38,011 nucleotides of DNA from Trueperaceae bacterium (lineage in GTDB: Bacteria > Deinococcota > Deinococci > Deinococcales > Trueperaceae): contig REEJ01000164.1 in assembly GCA_007695125.1 (NCBI GenBank), positions 1 to 38,011 of the forward strand. The letters run 5' to 3'. Shown here piece after piece: positions 13,029 through 21,772 of this stretch (positions within the stretch are counted from its first letter, which is position 1; each line of letters begins with the position of its first letter). Under the pieces are notes generated by a model. The model saw only the letters and a program-made list of their open reading frames with translations, searched no databases and was not told the DNA's origin. The position numbers and the translations under genes were made by a program.

Positions 13029-15272
13029 TCAGACCGCGGACGCAGCGGCGAGGCTACCGAGCATCACCAGCCACACCAACACCACGAGCGCCATCGCCAG
13101 ACCGACGTCGCGGCTGTGGCGCTGGATCCGGGCCCGAGCGAGGCGCGCGAGGCGCTCGCGATCGTCGTCCGTCATGCGCCCGCTCTCGAGCGCGAGCCGC
13201 CAACTCCTGTCCAGCTGGTCGGCCAGAGCCGACAGGGCGTCGCCCCACGACCGGACGAGAGCCGGCCAACGGGCGTGGACGCCCACGTCGCCGCCGGCGT
13301 CGTCGCCCGCGTCGCTCGAAGCCGCGGCGCTCGAAGCCGCGTCGCCCGAAGCTGCGTCGGACACCCGCCGTCGCGGGACGGCCGCGACGATCCGCTGCAG
13401 CAGGCGCGTGACCGCCGCCGAGGTGCGCTGGAACGCCGACGTGGCGTCAGCCCCGACGTGGGACGCCCGGGTCGAGACCTCGCCACCGACGTGCTGCGCC
13501 CCCACCAACGCGTCGCGAACGGCGCGCGCCAGCGTGAGCGCCGCCCGGTCGAGCGACGCCCAGGCCGGGAAGGTCCGCTCGTACACGCCGAACCGGCGCG
13601 CCAGCAGGTGCACGGCGAGGCCCGCGGCCAACGCCAGCGTCGCGGCCGAGAGGTCCGGCAGGTCCGTGACCGGCGACGTCAGCCAGCGCTCCACCGAACC
13701 GCTCGGCAGCCCCCATCCCTCCAGCGCGGAGCCGACGAGGGGCGCCAGCAGGTGCGGTCGCAGGCCCAGCGCCACGACGGCCACGCCCAGCGGCAGGAGC
13801 GCCAGGCGCATGGCGAACGGCGCCTCGCTCGCGTTGCGGGCACCGTCGCTGCCCGGCCGACCGAGGAAGACCCCGGCCGTGAGCTTCAGGAGCGCAGCCG
13901 CCGTGCCCACCGTGGTGAGCACGAACAGGCGCTCGGCGATGACCAGGCCGTGCCCGCGCCCCTCGGCGGCGGCGTAGTCGATCGCGTGGTGGATCACGCT
14001 CTTGCTCACGAAGCCGTTCAGCAGCGGCACCCCGACGATGCCGGCCACGCCCACGAGCACGAGCGCGAAGGTCCACGGCATGCGACGCGCGAGACCGCCG
14101 AGCGACGCCAGCTCGCCGCTACCGGCGCTCGTGATCACGGCGCCGACGCCCAGGAAGAGGAGCGCCTTGAACAGGCCGTGGTTCACCACGTGCGCGATGG
14201 CGCCCGTCCAGCCGATCGCACCGGCCTCGCCGAGGTAGATCGCGGCGCCCATGCCGGTCAGCACGAAGCCCATCTGGCTGACGCTGCTGTACGCCAGCAG
14301 GCGCTTGGCGTGGCGCTGCATGAGCGCCATGACCACGCCGACAAGCATCGTCGCCACGCCCCACCACAGCACCACGAGGCCCAACGTCTCGGCCTGTTGC
14401 AGCGCCGCGAGCCCGGCGTCGGCGTCGGCGCGGAAGGGGCCGGTCAGGGTGCGCGCGATGCCGTAGGCCCCCGCCTTGAGCATCACGCCGGAGAGCAGCG
14501 CGCTGGCCGGCGCAGGAGCGGCCGTGTGCGCGTCGGGGAGCCAGGTGTGCAGGCCGAGCGCGCCGGCCTTGACCCCGAACCCGACGAGCAGGCAGGCAGC
14601 GGCCACGACCCGGAGGGTGGAGCGATCCGGGTCGAGCGCCAACGGCGCGGCGAGGTCGCCACCACCCAAGCTGTGCACCAGGAGCGCCCCCGTCAGCACG
14701 GCGAAACCACCCGCGAGCGTCAACACCAGGTACTTCAGGCCTGCGGCCTCGGCCGCCTTGCTGCCGGTGTGGACGACGAACAGGTACGCGGCCAGGCCGA
14801 GCCACTCGAAGCCGAGGTACAGCGTGATCAGGTCGGCGGCGCTCACGACCGTGAGCAGGGCCGCGAACGTGACCAGGCTCGTCAGGTGGTAGCGCAGCGT
14901 GCGCCCGCGCTGCTCGTCGGCGAGGTAGGCGCTGGCGTGGAGGCTCGAGGCGCTCCACACCAGCCCAGCCAACAGCGCGACCGTCAGGCCGAGCGCGTCG
15001 AGCCGGAAGCGGAGCGTGCCGAGGAGCGCCGGGACCGCGACCTCGAGCACGCCGTGCGCCAGCACCGCGGGCACGGCGGCGACGAGCGCCAGCGTCACCG
15101 CGAGGGCGGTGACCACGACCAGCGCGTGCCCTCCACGGGCCGCTCGCAACGGTGCCAGGAGGCGCACGCGCGGCGCCGCTGCCGCGAGCGCGAGCAACGC
15201 CGCCGCCACCAGCGGTCCGGCCACCACCAGCAGGGGCGCAGCGTGCGTGGCCGGTGCGAGCACCTCAACCAC
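13029..15272 (-). CDS. NuoL/MrpA-type ion-translocating subunit with C-terminal extension
   Basis: A 747-aa antiporter-like membrane protein, last gene of the Mrp-type operon. The translocation core has the TM5 Glu (YLGFEWLG, about residue 156), TM7 Lys (LLVGFGVKAGALGLHTWLPDAH, about 235), TM8 Lys (SGVMLKAGAYG, about 266) and a TM12 Lys (GFVSKSV), as in proton-pumping NuoL/MrpA. From about residue 590 it differs from ordinary MrpA: a charged region, an Ala/Ser/Asp linker encoded by 15-bp repeats, an amphipathic helix and a final TM (GLAMALVVLVWLVMLGSLAA). The MbhD/MbhE/MrpB parts usually fused to MrpA are separate genes here. GTG 15272 overlaps the upstream stop; a second GTG lies at 15263. 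Confidence 0.85.
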   Translation of the reverse strand: MVEVLAPATHAAPLLVVAGPLVAAALLALAAAAPRVRLLAPLRAARGGHALVVVTALAVTLALVAAVPAVLAHGVLEVAVPALLGTLRFRLDALGLTVALLAGLVWSASSLHASAYLADEQRGRTLRYHLTSLVTFAALLTVVSAADLITLYLGFEWLGLAAYLFVVHTGSKAAEAAGLKYLVLTLAGGFAVLTGALLVHSLGGGDLAAPLALDPDRSTLRVVAAACLLVGFGVKAGALGLHTWLPDAHTAAPAPASALLSGVMLKAGAYGIARTLTGPFRADADAGLAALQQAETLGLVVLWWGVATMLVGVVMALMQRHAKRLLAYSSVSQMGFVLTGMGAAIYLGEAGAIGWTGAIAHVVNHGLFKALLFLGVGAVITSAGSGELASLGGLARRMPWTFALVLVGVAGIVGVPLLNGFVSKSVIHHAIDYAAAEGRGHGLVIAERLFVLTTVGTAAALLKLTAGVFLGRPGSDGARNASEAPFAMRLALLPLGVAVVALGLRPHLLAPLVGSALEGWGLPSGSVERWLTSPVTDLPDLSAATLALAAGLAVHLLARRFGVYERTFPAWASLDRAALTLARAVRDALVGAQHVGGEVSTRASHVGADATSAFQRTSAAVTRLLQRIVAAVPRRRVSDAASGDAASSAAASSDAGDDAGGDVGVHARWPALVRSWGDALSALADQLDRSWRLALESGRMTDDDRERLARLARARIQRHSRDVGLAMALVVLVWLVMLGSLAAASAV
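13309..13353. repeat. Three 15-bp tandem repeats in the NuoL-like gene
   Basis: Units GCGTCGCTCGAAGCC, GCGGCGCTCGAAGCC and GCGTCGCCCGAAGCT follow each other directly, and a partial fourth unit begins after them. They encode the Ala/Ser/Asp linker before the C-terminal helix and keep the frame when units are gained or lost. Confidence 0.8.
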
Positions 15273-16806
15273 CCCCGAAGAACGTCGCGGCGGCCTGGCG
15301 CGCGAGCGCCAGCGGGAACCCGGCCGCACTGGCGGCCATGCCCAGCACCAGCGTGAGCGCCGCGGCCACCGTGATCGCGACGAGCAGCGGCGGGCGGTGC
15401 TCCACCTCGAACGAGCGCGTCGCCACGCCTGGCTTCGGCGCGACCCCCGGTGGGCGCGTGACGCCCTTCGCGAAGTACAGCGTGAAGACCACGGGCAGCA
15501 GGTACCCGGCGGCCAGCAGCGCACCGATCAAGAGCAGCGCCAGCGTGGCGGGCGCGCTCGACTCGAGCATGCCGACGCCGAGCCACCACTTGCTGACGAA
15601 GCCGGAGAGCGGTGGGACGCCGATCATGCCGAGCGTGGCCAGGGTGAACGCGGCCGCGGTCACCGGTGTCCGCGCCGCGAGTCCCGCCAGCGACCCCATG
15701 CCGCGGCGCCCCGTGGCGTGTGCGAACGAGCCGGCGCAGAAGAAGAGCGTCCCCTTGAGGAAGGCGTGGTGCACCAGGTGCACCAGCGCCCCCGCCGTCG
15801 CGATGGGGCCGAGGAGCGCCAGCGCGAGCGTCAGGTAGCCCATCTGGCTGACGGTGGAGTAGGCCAGCCTGCGCTTGAGGTCGTCTTGCTGCAACGCCAG
15901 CAGCGCCGCAACGACGATCGTGACCGCGGCAGCGGCACCCAGCCACGGCATCACGCCGAGCGAGTGCAACGTGGCGACGCCGAACACCTCGAAGCAGACC
16001 CGCACCAGGCCGAAGCCGCCGGCCGCCACCAGCACGCCCGAGAGCAGCGCCGAGCAGGGCGCCGGCGCTGCCGGATGGGCGTCGGCGACCCAGCCGTGCA
16101 ACGGCATCAGGGCGGCCTTGACGCCGAAGCCGAGGGCGAAGCACGCGAACGCCACGCGCAGCGCGTTCGCCGATGCGTCGGCGGCGAACACCCCGCCGAC
16201 GGTGAAGCTCAGGTCGCCCGCGAGCGCGAACGTCAGCAGCACGCCGGCCAGCACCAGGCTGCCGCCGAACAGCACGTAGACGATGTACTTCAGCCCGGCG
16301 GCCAACGCCGCGGGCGTCTCGTCGTGCACCACGAGGACGTAGGTCAGCACCGACAGCAGCTCGTAGAACACGAAGAAGGTGAGGAGGTTGCCGGCGTAGG
16401 CGACCCCGATCGCGGCGGCCAGGCACACCATCAGGGCGGCGTGCACCCGCCCGAGGCGCGGTCCGTGCAGGTAGCCGACGGCGTACACGAGCGCCAGCAG
16501 CCACAGCACCGCCGCCGTGGCGGCGTAGAGCGCACCGGCCGCGTCGACGCGCAGCGTCAACCAGGTGTGGGGCGTGAGCTGGAGCAGCGACAACGTGTGC
16601 GTCTCGCCCCGCTGCACGAGTGCGGCGAGCGCCAGCGTGCAGACGGCGGTCACTGCGCCGGCGGCCAACATCGCAGCGCGCCGCCAGCGCAGACCGGACG
16701 GCACCAGTCGTCCAGGCGGCGTTGGCTCCGGCCAACCGAGCGTGGCCAGCGCCGCCGCCAGCGGCGCCAGCAGGGCGACGAGCAGCAGGGCCGCGGTGGC
16801 GGTCAT
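15265..16806 (-). CDS. MrpD/NuoM-like ion-translocating subunit, third copy (TM8 lysine missing)
   Basis: A 513-aa antiporter-like subunit. TM5 Glu is present in FFVFYELLSVLTYVLVVH (about residue 149), TM7 Lys in LGFGVKAALMPLHGWVADAH (about 230), and the TM12 Lys in LSGFVSKWW. The lysine expected in TM8 is replaced: where the sister subunits read VVKVG or MLKAG, this one reads LVAAGGFG, with Ala at about 261. This suggests an altered or lost proton path, or a mainly structural role. ATG 16806 overlaps the upstream gene (ATGA), and the end overlaps the next gene by 8 bp. Family membership is certain; the transported ion is not. Confidence 0.88.
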   Translation of the reverse strand: MTATAALLLVALLAPLAAALATLGWPEPTPPGRLVPSGLRWRRAAMLAAGAVTAVCTLALAALVQRGETHTLSLLQLTPHTWLTLRVDAAGALYAATAAVLWLLALVYAVGYLHGPRLGRVHAALMVCLAAAIGVAYAGNLLTFFVFYELLSVLTYVLVVHDETPAALAAGLKYIVYVLFGGSLVLAGVLLTFALAGDLSFTVGGVFAADASANALRVAFACFALGFGVKAALMPLHGWVADAHPAAPAPCSALLSGVLVAAGGFGLVRVCFEVFGVATLHSLGVMPWLGAAAAVTIVVAALLALQQDDLKRRLAYSTVSQMGYLTLALALLGPIATAGALVHLVHHAFLKGTLFFCAGSFAHATGRRGMGSLAGLAARTPVTAAAFTLATLGMIGVPPLSGFVSKWWLGVGMLESSAPATLALLLIGALLAAGYLLPVVFTLYFAKGVTRPPGVAPKPGVATRSFEVEHRPPLLVAITVAAALTLVLGMAASAAGFPLALARQAAATFFGGG

Positions 16807-18359
16807 GGCAGCGGCGCCTCCAACCCGAAGCTCTGCTCCACCGCGACGACCGCCACCGAGGTCGGCATGCCGGGGACCTCGGCGGTGACGCCGAGCAAGA
16901 CGACGTACGCGGCGCAGATCAGGATCGGCACGAGCAGCGTCTTCGACGTCTCCCAGCGGCGCGGCCCGCCGGCCGCCACGCCAGCGTGGGAACCGTCCGA
17001 GGCGTCCGGCGTCGCCTGGGGCGGCGTCTCGGGCGTCACCTCGGGCGCACGGAAGTAGGCGAGGTGGAGGATGGGGAACCAGTAGGCGGCGTTCAGGAAC
17101 GAACTCGCCAGCATCACCACGACGAACCACCACGCGTCGCCCTGCAACGCGCCGAGCGCCAGGTACCACTTCGTCGTGAAGCCGGCGAACAGGGGCAGCC
17201 CGACGAACGACAGCGCCGCGACCGTGAAGGCGGCCATGCTCCAGGGCAGGCGCGTCGCGATGCCGGCGAGCTCGCTCACGTGCGTCTTGCCGGTCTCCTT
17301 CACGATGGCCCCGGCGACGAAGAACATGGTGATCTTCGCGAACGCCTGGTTGGCGACGTGCATGATCGCCGCCAGCGCGCCGAGCGGCGTGAGCAGCGCC
17401 GCGCCGAGCACGATGTAGGAGAGCTGGCTGATGGTCGAGTACGCCAAGCGCCGCTTGAGGTGGTCCTGCCGGATCGCCAGCACCGACCCGGCGAGGATCG
17501 TGAAGCCGGCCAGGAGCGCGAGCGGCGTCGCGAAACCGAGCGCCTGCAGCTGCTCGGCCCCGAACACGTTGTAGATCACGCGCGTCACGCCGAACGCGCC
17601 CACCTTGACCACGGCGACGGCGTGCAGGAGCGCGCTCACGGGCGTCGGCGCCACCATCGCGATCGGCAGCCAGCCGTGCAGCGGCATGATCGCCGCCTTG
17701 ACCCCGAAGCCCAGCACCAGCGCCACGAACACCGCCGCGAGCGCGAGCGTCGGGGTGTCGGACGCGAACACGCCGTGCTGCGAGAGCGTCAGCGTGCCCG
17801 CGAGGTCGAGCGTCATCACGGAGCCGATCAGCGCGAAGCCGCCGCCGAGCAACGTGTAGGTGAGGTAGATGCGCCCGGCTCGGAGCGCCTGCGGCGTCTC
17901 GGCGTGGACGACGAGCGGGTAGGTGCAGATGGTGAGGGTCTCGTAGAAGAGGAAGAAGGTCAGCAGGTTCTCCGCGAAGGCGATCCCGACGGTGGTCGAG
18001 ACGCACAGGGCGAAGAAGCCGAAGAAGCGCGCACGGTCCTTGGAGCCACGCATGTAGCCGATGGCGTAGATGGTCGTGAGCACCCACAGCGTCGACGACA
18101 CGAGCGCGAAGAACATGCCGTAGGCGTCGGCGCGCAGTGCGATCGACACGCCCGGGGTGAAGGTGACGACGTGGCTGACGTACACGGTGCCCGCCAGCGT
18201 GCCGGGCAGCATCGACAGCACCACCAGGAGCTTGGCGCCGGCGGCGAGGAAGGTCCAGAAGCGACGCCAGAACACGTTCTCGCCCGCGGCGAAGACCAGC
18301 CCGGCGCAGGCGAACGACAGCAGCGGCGCGAGCAGGGGGCGCGGGTCGACGACGTCCAC
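16803..18359 (-). CDS. MrpD/NuoM-like ion-translocating subunit, second copy
   Basis: A 518-aa polytopic protein of the proton-conducting transporter family. Key residues are TM5 Glu (FLFYETLTICTYPLVVH, about 140), TM7 Lys (LGFGVKAAIMPLHGWLP, about 221), TM8 Lys (AVAVVKVGAFG, about 252) and TM12 Lys (FAGFTTKWY). A hydrophilic loop of about 30 residues rich in Pro, Thr and Gly (PEVTPETPPQATPDASDG) precedes the last TM. GTG 18359 is chosen because it starts 1 nt after the upstream stop and leads straight into the first TM; the frame is open further upstream but reads as non-membrane sequence. It overlaps the third copy by 4 bp. Confidence 0.87.
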   Translation of the reverse strand: MDVVDPRPLLAPLLSFACAGLVFAAGENVFWRRFWTFLAAGAKLLVVLSMLPGTLAGTVYVSHVVTFTPGVSIALRADAYGMFFALVSSTLWVLTTIYAIGYMRGSKDRARFFGFFALCVSTTVGIAFAENLLTFFLFYETLTICTYPLVVHAETPQALRAGRIYLTYTLLGGGFALIGSVMTLDLAGTLTLSQHGVFASDTPTLALAAVFVALVLGFGVKAAIMPLHGWLPIAMVAPTPVSALLHAVAVVKVGAFGVTRVIYNVFGAEQLQALGFATPLALLAGFTILAGSVLAIRQDHLKRRLAYSTISQLSYIVLGAALLTPLGALAAIMHVANQAFAKITMFFVAGAIVKETGKTHVSELAGIATRLPWSMAAFTVAALSFVGLPLFAGFTTKWYLALGALQGDAWWFVVVMLASSFLNAAYWFPILHLAYFRAPEVTPETPPQATPDASDGSHAGVAAGGPRRWETSKTLLVPILICAAYVVLLGVTAEVPGMPTSVAVVAVEQSFGLEAPLP

Positions 18360-18360
18360 G

Positions 18361-19851
18361 TCAACGCCCCAGCGCCGCGAGCAGGTCGACCACCGCGGGC
18401 TCGACGAAGCCGATCGGGATGCCGCCCAACACGCCCAGCACCAGGCATGCGGCGGCCAACACCAGGACCGGAGCGCGCATGCTCCAGGGCGCCTCGACCG
18501 CGTCGGCCACCTCGGGCCGGACGGGCGAACGGAAGAAGAAGGCATCGAGCATGCGCACGTAGTAGACGAAGATGAAGAGCGCGCCGAACACGAGCGCGAA
18601 GCCGTAGCCGCCTTGATCGGCCTCGAAGGCCCCGAGCGCGATGTACCACTTGCACACGAAGCCCGCCGTCGGCGGCAGGCCGACGATCGACACGGCGCCG
18701 ATCGCCATCGCGGCCGCCGTCTGCGGCATGCGGCGTGCCACGCCGCGCAGGTCGCTGAGCGTGCGGTAGCCGGTCTGGTGGATGATCGCGCCGGCCGCCA
18801 GGAAGAGCGTGACCTTGATCAGGGCGTGGTTGAACACGTGTACGAAGGCCCCGATGAGGGCGAAGGGCGACGCGAGACCGATGCCCAGCACGATGTAGCC
18901 GATGTTCGAGATGGTCGAGTAGGCGAGCATCAGCTTGATGTCGTCCTGGAAGATCGCCAGGAAGGCACCCATCACGATCGCCGTCGCTCCGAGCACCATC
19001 AGCACGGTGTTCAACGGCTCGAGCGAAATGCCCGTGCCGGCTGCGAGCTGCAACACGCGCAGCAGCCCGACGATGCCGACCTTCACGACGAGGCCCGAGA
19101 GCACCGCGCTCACGGGGCTGGGGGCGATGGCGTGGGCGTCCGGCAGCCAGACGTGCAGCGGGAACAGTGCGGCCTTGACCAAGAACGCCACCGCCAGGCT
19201 CGCGAGCGCCAGCAGCGCTGCGCCCGAGGGCTCGGCCGCGGCCAGTCGAACGCTGACGTCGGCGAGGTTGAGCGATCCCGTCAGCGCGAACAAGAGGCCG
19301 ACGGCGAAGAGCACCAGGAGCGACGACACCGCGCCGAGGAGCAGGTACTTGAGCGCCGCCCAGGCGGCGACCCCGCGCCCCGCGACGGCGACCAGAGCGT
19401 AGCTCGAGAGCGAGACCACCTCCATGGTCACGAACAGGTTGAACAGGTCGCCGGTGACGGAGAACCCGAGGAGGCCGCCGAGGTTGAGGAGCATCAGCGC
19501 GTAGAACGGCGCCCAGCGCTCACGCGGCAGGGTGGCGTCCAGGTAGCGCCACGAGAAGGGGATGACGAAGGAGAAGAGCGCCGCGAGGGCCATCGTCCAG
19601 GCCGCGAAGCGATCGAAGTGCAGCTCGATGCCGTAGGGCGCCGCCCAGCCACCGAGGTCGGCGCTGAAGGGGCCCTGCGAGGCGAGCTGCGCCACGAGGA
19701 CGGAGGCGAGCGCGGTGGTGGCGAGCGCCACCGCGAAGGTGAAGCCGCCGGCCCAGCGGGCGTCGCGGCGCGCCACGATCGGGACGAGGGCGGCGCCGGC
19801 CAGCGGCAGCGCGACCAGCCACGGCAGCAGCGTGGGTCCGAGGGTCGTCAC
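18361..19851 (-). CDS. mrpD: Na+/H+ antiporter subunit D (MrpD/MnhD)
   Basis: A 496-aa MrpD. It carries the full set of proton-path residues: Glu144 in LFVTMEVVSLSSYALV, Lys226 in FLVKAALFPLHVWLPDAHAIAPSPVSAVLSG, Lys257 in GLVVKVGIVG and a TM12 Lys in GFVCKWYIALG. Length and motif spacing match MrpD of characterised seven-subunit Mrp antiporters, which exchange Na+ or K+ for H+. GTG 19851 overlaps the end of mrpC (GTGA), the usual C-D order. It is the closest of the four copies to canonical MrpD. Confidence 0.93.
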   Translation of the reverse strand: MTTLGPTLLPWLVALPLAGAALVPIVARRDARWAGGFTFAVALATTALASVLVAQLASQGPFSADLGGWAAPYGIELHFDRFAAWTMALAALFSFVIPFSWRYLDATLPRERWAPFYALMLLNLGGLLGFSVTGDLFNLFVTMEVVSLSSYALVAVAGRGVAAWAALKYLLLGAVSSLLVLFAVGLLFALTGSLNLADVSVRLAAAEPSGAALLALASLAVAFLVKAALFPLHVWLPDAHAIAPSPVSAVLSGLVVKVGIVGLLRVLQLAAGTGISLEPLNTVLMVLGATAIVMGAFLAIFQDDIKLMLAYSTISNIGYIVLGIGLASPFALIGAFVHVFNHALIKVTLFLAAGAIIHQTGYRTLSDLRGVARRMPQTAAAMAIGAVSIVGLPPTAGFVCKWYIALGAFEADQGGYGFALVFGALFIFVYYVRMLDAFFFRSPVRPEVADAVEAPWSMRAPVLVLAAACLVLGVLGGIPIGFVEPAVVDLLAALGR

Positions 19852-20198
19852 GGCAGCTCCTTGAGCTCGTCGACCTCGATCGTGCCGTAGTGCGCATGGA
19901 TCTGCGCGATGAGCGCCAGCGCGACCGCGGTGACGCTCACCGCCACCACGATCCCCGTCAGCACCATCGCGTGTGGGATGGGGCTGGTGTAGGGCGGCGC
20001 GCTGCCGGCGACGACGATCGGCTCCTGCCCGCCGTCGATCATGCCCGAGGTCACGATGAACGCGAAGACCGCCGTCTCCATCACGTTGAGCCCGAGCACC
20101 TTCTTGATCAGGTTGCTCTTCGCGACCAGCATGTACAGCCCGACGCAGAACAGCACGATGCAGGCGACGTAGTCGAGATCGAGCCCGAGGAGCGTCAC
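19848..20198 (-). CDS. mrpC: Na+/H+ antiporter subunit C (MrpC/MnhC, NuoK-like)
   Basis: A 116-aa three-TM protein of the MrpC/NuoK family. The pattern VGLYMLVAKSNLIKKVLGLNVMETAVFAFIV is the NuoK-like core with the conserved Glu in TM2, followed by a loop with PPYTSPIPHAMVLTGIVVAVSVTA, typical of MnhC. GTG 20198 overlaps the preceding stop (GTGA), and a longer upstream reading in this frame is non-membrane and rejected. It couples mrpB to mrpD and sits in its canonical place. Confidence 0.93.
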   Translation of the reverse strand: MTLLGLDLDYVACIVLFCVGLYMLVAKSNLIKKVLGLNVMETAVFAFIVTSGMIDGGQEPIVVAGSAPPYTSPIPHAMVLTGIVVAVSVTAVALALIAQIHAHYGTIEVDELKELP

Positions 20199-20932
20199 GA
20201 CGGCGCGTCCAAGGCCATGAACAGCTGGGCCAGGATCACGGCGCCGCCGACCGCGATCGCCACCTCGAGGACCACCACCATGGCCTCGCGCAGCGCGTAC
20301 GCCGCCTCGTCCGCCGGGAAGCCGAGGAAGGCGCCGGTCAGGCGCCAACCGACGAACGCGACGGCCGCGAAGACCAGCGGCCCGAGCGCCTGGAGCCACG
20401 CCTTGGCGCCGTGCGGCACGAGCCGGGCTGCGTGCTCGCGACCGAACACCAGGCCGAGCGCGATCATCATCGCCCCGATGATGGCGGCGCTCTGGAAGCC
20501 GCCGCCGGGGGTCACGTGGCCGCGGTAGAGCGACGCCAGCGCGAACACCGCGATGAAGGGTGCCAACAGACGCACGACGAGGAACACGACCGGGCTGACT
20601 GGCACGGCGTCGTCCGCTTCGCGGCGCGACGCCGCGGCGCCCTCGCCTCGTGGCGGGGGTGGCTGTCGGGTGGCGCTCGGGAGCGCCAGCACGGCGACCA
20701 AGGCCGTGAAGATCACCACCACCTCCAAGAAGGTGTCGAAACCCCGGTACACGAGCAGCACCGCGGTCACGAGGTTGCGCAGGCCGGTCTCGGCCACGCC
20801 CTGCTCGAGATAGCGGGCGCCGACGTGGGTGTGGACCGGACCGTCCGGGTCGCCGTGCGGCGGCAGCCCGGCGATGCCGATCACCATCGTGGCGGCCACG
20901 ACCAGCACCAGCGCGAGCGCGAAGGTCCTCAT
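20195..20932 (-). CDS. mrpB: MrpB/MnhB fused to an MbhE-like N-terminal part
   Basis: A 245-aa membrane protein in two parts. The first (about 1-105) is like MbhE or the tail of MrpA: GPVHTHVGARYLEQGVAETGLRNLVTAVLLVYRGFDTFLEVVVIF. The second (about 125-245) is the MnhB domain: VVRLLAPFIAVFALASLYRGHVTPGGGFQSAAIIGAMMI, where the GHxTPGGGFQ block is diagnostic. In seven-subunit Mrp systems the MbhE-like piece ends MrpA; here it is joined to MrpB, as in split Mrp/Mbh modules. ATG 20932 overlaps the DUF4040 gene (ATGA). Confidence 0.9.
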   Translation of the reverse strand: MRTFALALVLVVAATMVIGIAGLPPHGDPDGPVHTHVGARYLEQGVAETGLRNLVTAVLLVYRGFDTFLEVVVIFTALVAVLALPSATRQPPPPRGEGAAASRREADDAVPVSPVVFLVVRLLAPFIAVFALASLYRGHVTPGGGFQSAAIIGAMMIALGLVFGREHAARLVPHGAKAWLQALGPLVFAAVAFVGWRLTGAFLGFPADEAAYALREAMVVVLEVAIAVGGAVILAQLFMALDAPS

Positions 20933-21174
20933 CCTCGCTCCGACCGAGCCGTCTTGGCGATGGTCAGCAGGAACAGGACCGAGGTCACGCCCGCACCCAC
21001 GGCCGCCTCGGTGATCGCGACGTCGGGGGCGCCACGGTGCTGCCACACCAGGCACAGCACCAGGCTGTAGAGCCCGAACTTCACCACCGCCGCCACCAGG
21101 TCGCGCGCGCGTGCGACGGTGATCGCCGTCGCGATCAGCAGGAGCAGCATGACGGCGTCGAAGACGACGCTCAT
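20929..21174 (-). CDS. DUF4040/MbhD-like membrane subunit
   Basis: An 81-aa protein with three TM segments. It matches the MbhD-like (DUF4040) portion normally found inside MrpA: ARARDLVAAVVKFGLYSLVLCLVW and APDVAITEAAVGAGVTSVLFLLTI, where the PDVAxTEAxVGAG block is diagnostic and includes the conserved acidic residue thought to lie on the cation path. Here it is a stand-alone gene between mrpG and mrpB, with ATGA overlaps on both sides. Confidence 0.92.
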   Translation of the reverse strand: MSVVFDAVMLLLLIATAITVARARDLVAAVVKFGLYSLVLCLVWQHRGAPDVAITEAAVGAGVTSVLFLLTIAKTARSERG

Positions 21175-21497
21175 GCCGGTCCCCGCTCATCCCGCGTCCA
21201 GGCCCGGCGACCCGAGCGCATCGCCGCACGCGCCAGAGCGTGTGCGGTGGTGGGTCCGGACACCACCACCAGGATGGCGAGCAGCACGAGCTTGAGGTCT
21301 CCGAAGGCGAACCCATCGTGCAGCGCCAGGCCGAGCAGGACCGATCCGGCCCCCGCGCTGTCGCACTTGCTCGCCGCGTGCGCGCGCGTGTACACGTCGG
21401 GGAACCGCACCAGCCCGATGGTGCCGGCCAGCAAGAACGCCACGCCGACGACCACGAGCCCTACGGCCACGATCTCGAGCAGCACGCCGCCGATCAT
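21171..21497 (-). CDS. mrpG: Na+/H+ antiporter subunit G (MrpG/MnhG)
   Basis: A 108-aa three-TM MnhG protein. Its family signature is GTIGLVRFPDVYTRAHAASKCDSAGAGSVLLG, where the RFPDxYxRxHAxxK block is characteristic. It ends with a basic cytoplasmic tail. ATG 21497 overlaps the stop of mrpF (ATGA), which decides the start in a longer open frame. It forms part of the E-F-G accessory module of Mrp antiporters. Confidence 0.94.
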   Translation of the reverse strand: MIGGVLLEIVAVGLVVVGVAFLLAGTIGLVRFPDVYTRAHAASKCDSAGAGSVLLGLALHDGFAFGDLKLVLLAILVVVSGPTTAHALARAAMRSGRRAWTRDERGPA

Positions 21498-21772
21498 CTC
21501 GGCGCCTCCCGGCCCAGCCGGCCGGTCTCGATCAAGCGCGTCGCGGCGATGGTGATCACGAAGTTCAGCAGGCCGTACACGATGGCGACGTCGAGCAGGT
21601 AGCTGGGGCCCCGGATCGCCGCGAGCAGCGCCAAGACCACGAGCGTCTTCACGCCGACGACGTTCACCGCGAGGATGCGGTCCTGGATCGTCGGCCCGAC
21701 GTCTGCGCGCCACAAGCACGCGAACGCGAAGGTCACCAGGGCGATGGCCGCGGCCCAGAACAGGGTGATCAC
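21494..21772 (-). CDS. mrpF: Na+/H+ antiporter subunit F (MrpF/MnhF)
   Basis: A 92-aa protein with three TM segments of the MnhF family. The conserved acidic motif is seen in GPTIQDRILAVNVVGVKTLVV (x-x-D-R-x-x-x-x-D/N), followed by YLLDVAIVYGLLNFVITIA, also family-typical. GTG 21772 overlaps the end of mrpE (GTGA). It belongs to the E-F-G module. Confidence 0.93.
   Translation of the reverse strand: MITLFWAAAIALVTFAFACLWRADVGPTIQDRILAVNVVGVKTLVVLALLAAIRGPSYLLDVAIVYGLLNFVITIAATRLIETGRLGREAPR

Noticed and set aside
13116-18575. Very long open frames on the plus strand opposite the Mrp subunits (about 650-750 codons each)
   Set aside because: They lie antisense to polytopic membrane proteins with conserved catalytic residues; their hydrophilic HRRGDE-rich translations match no family.
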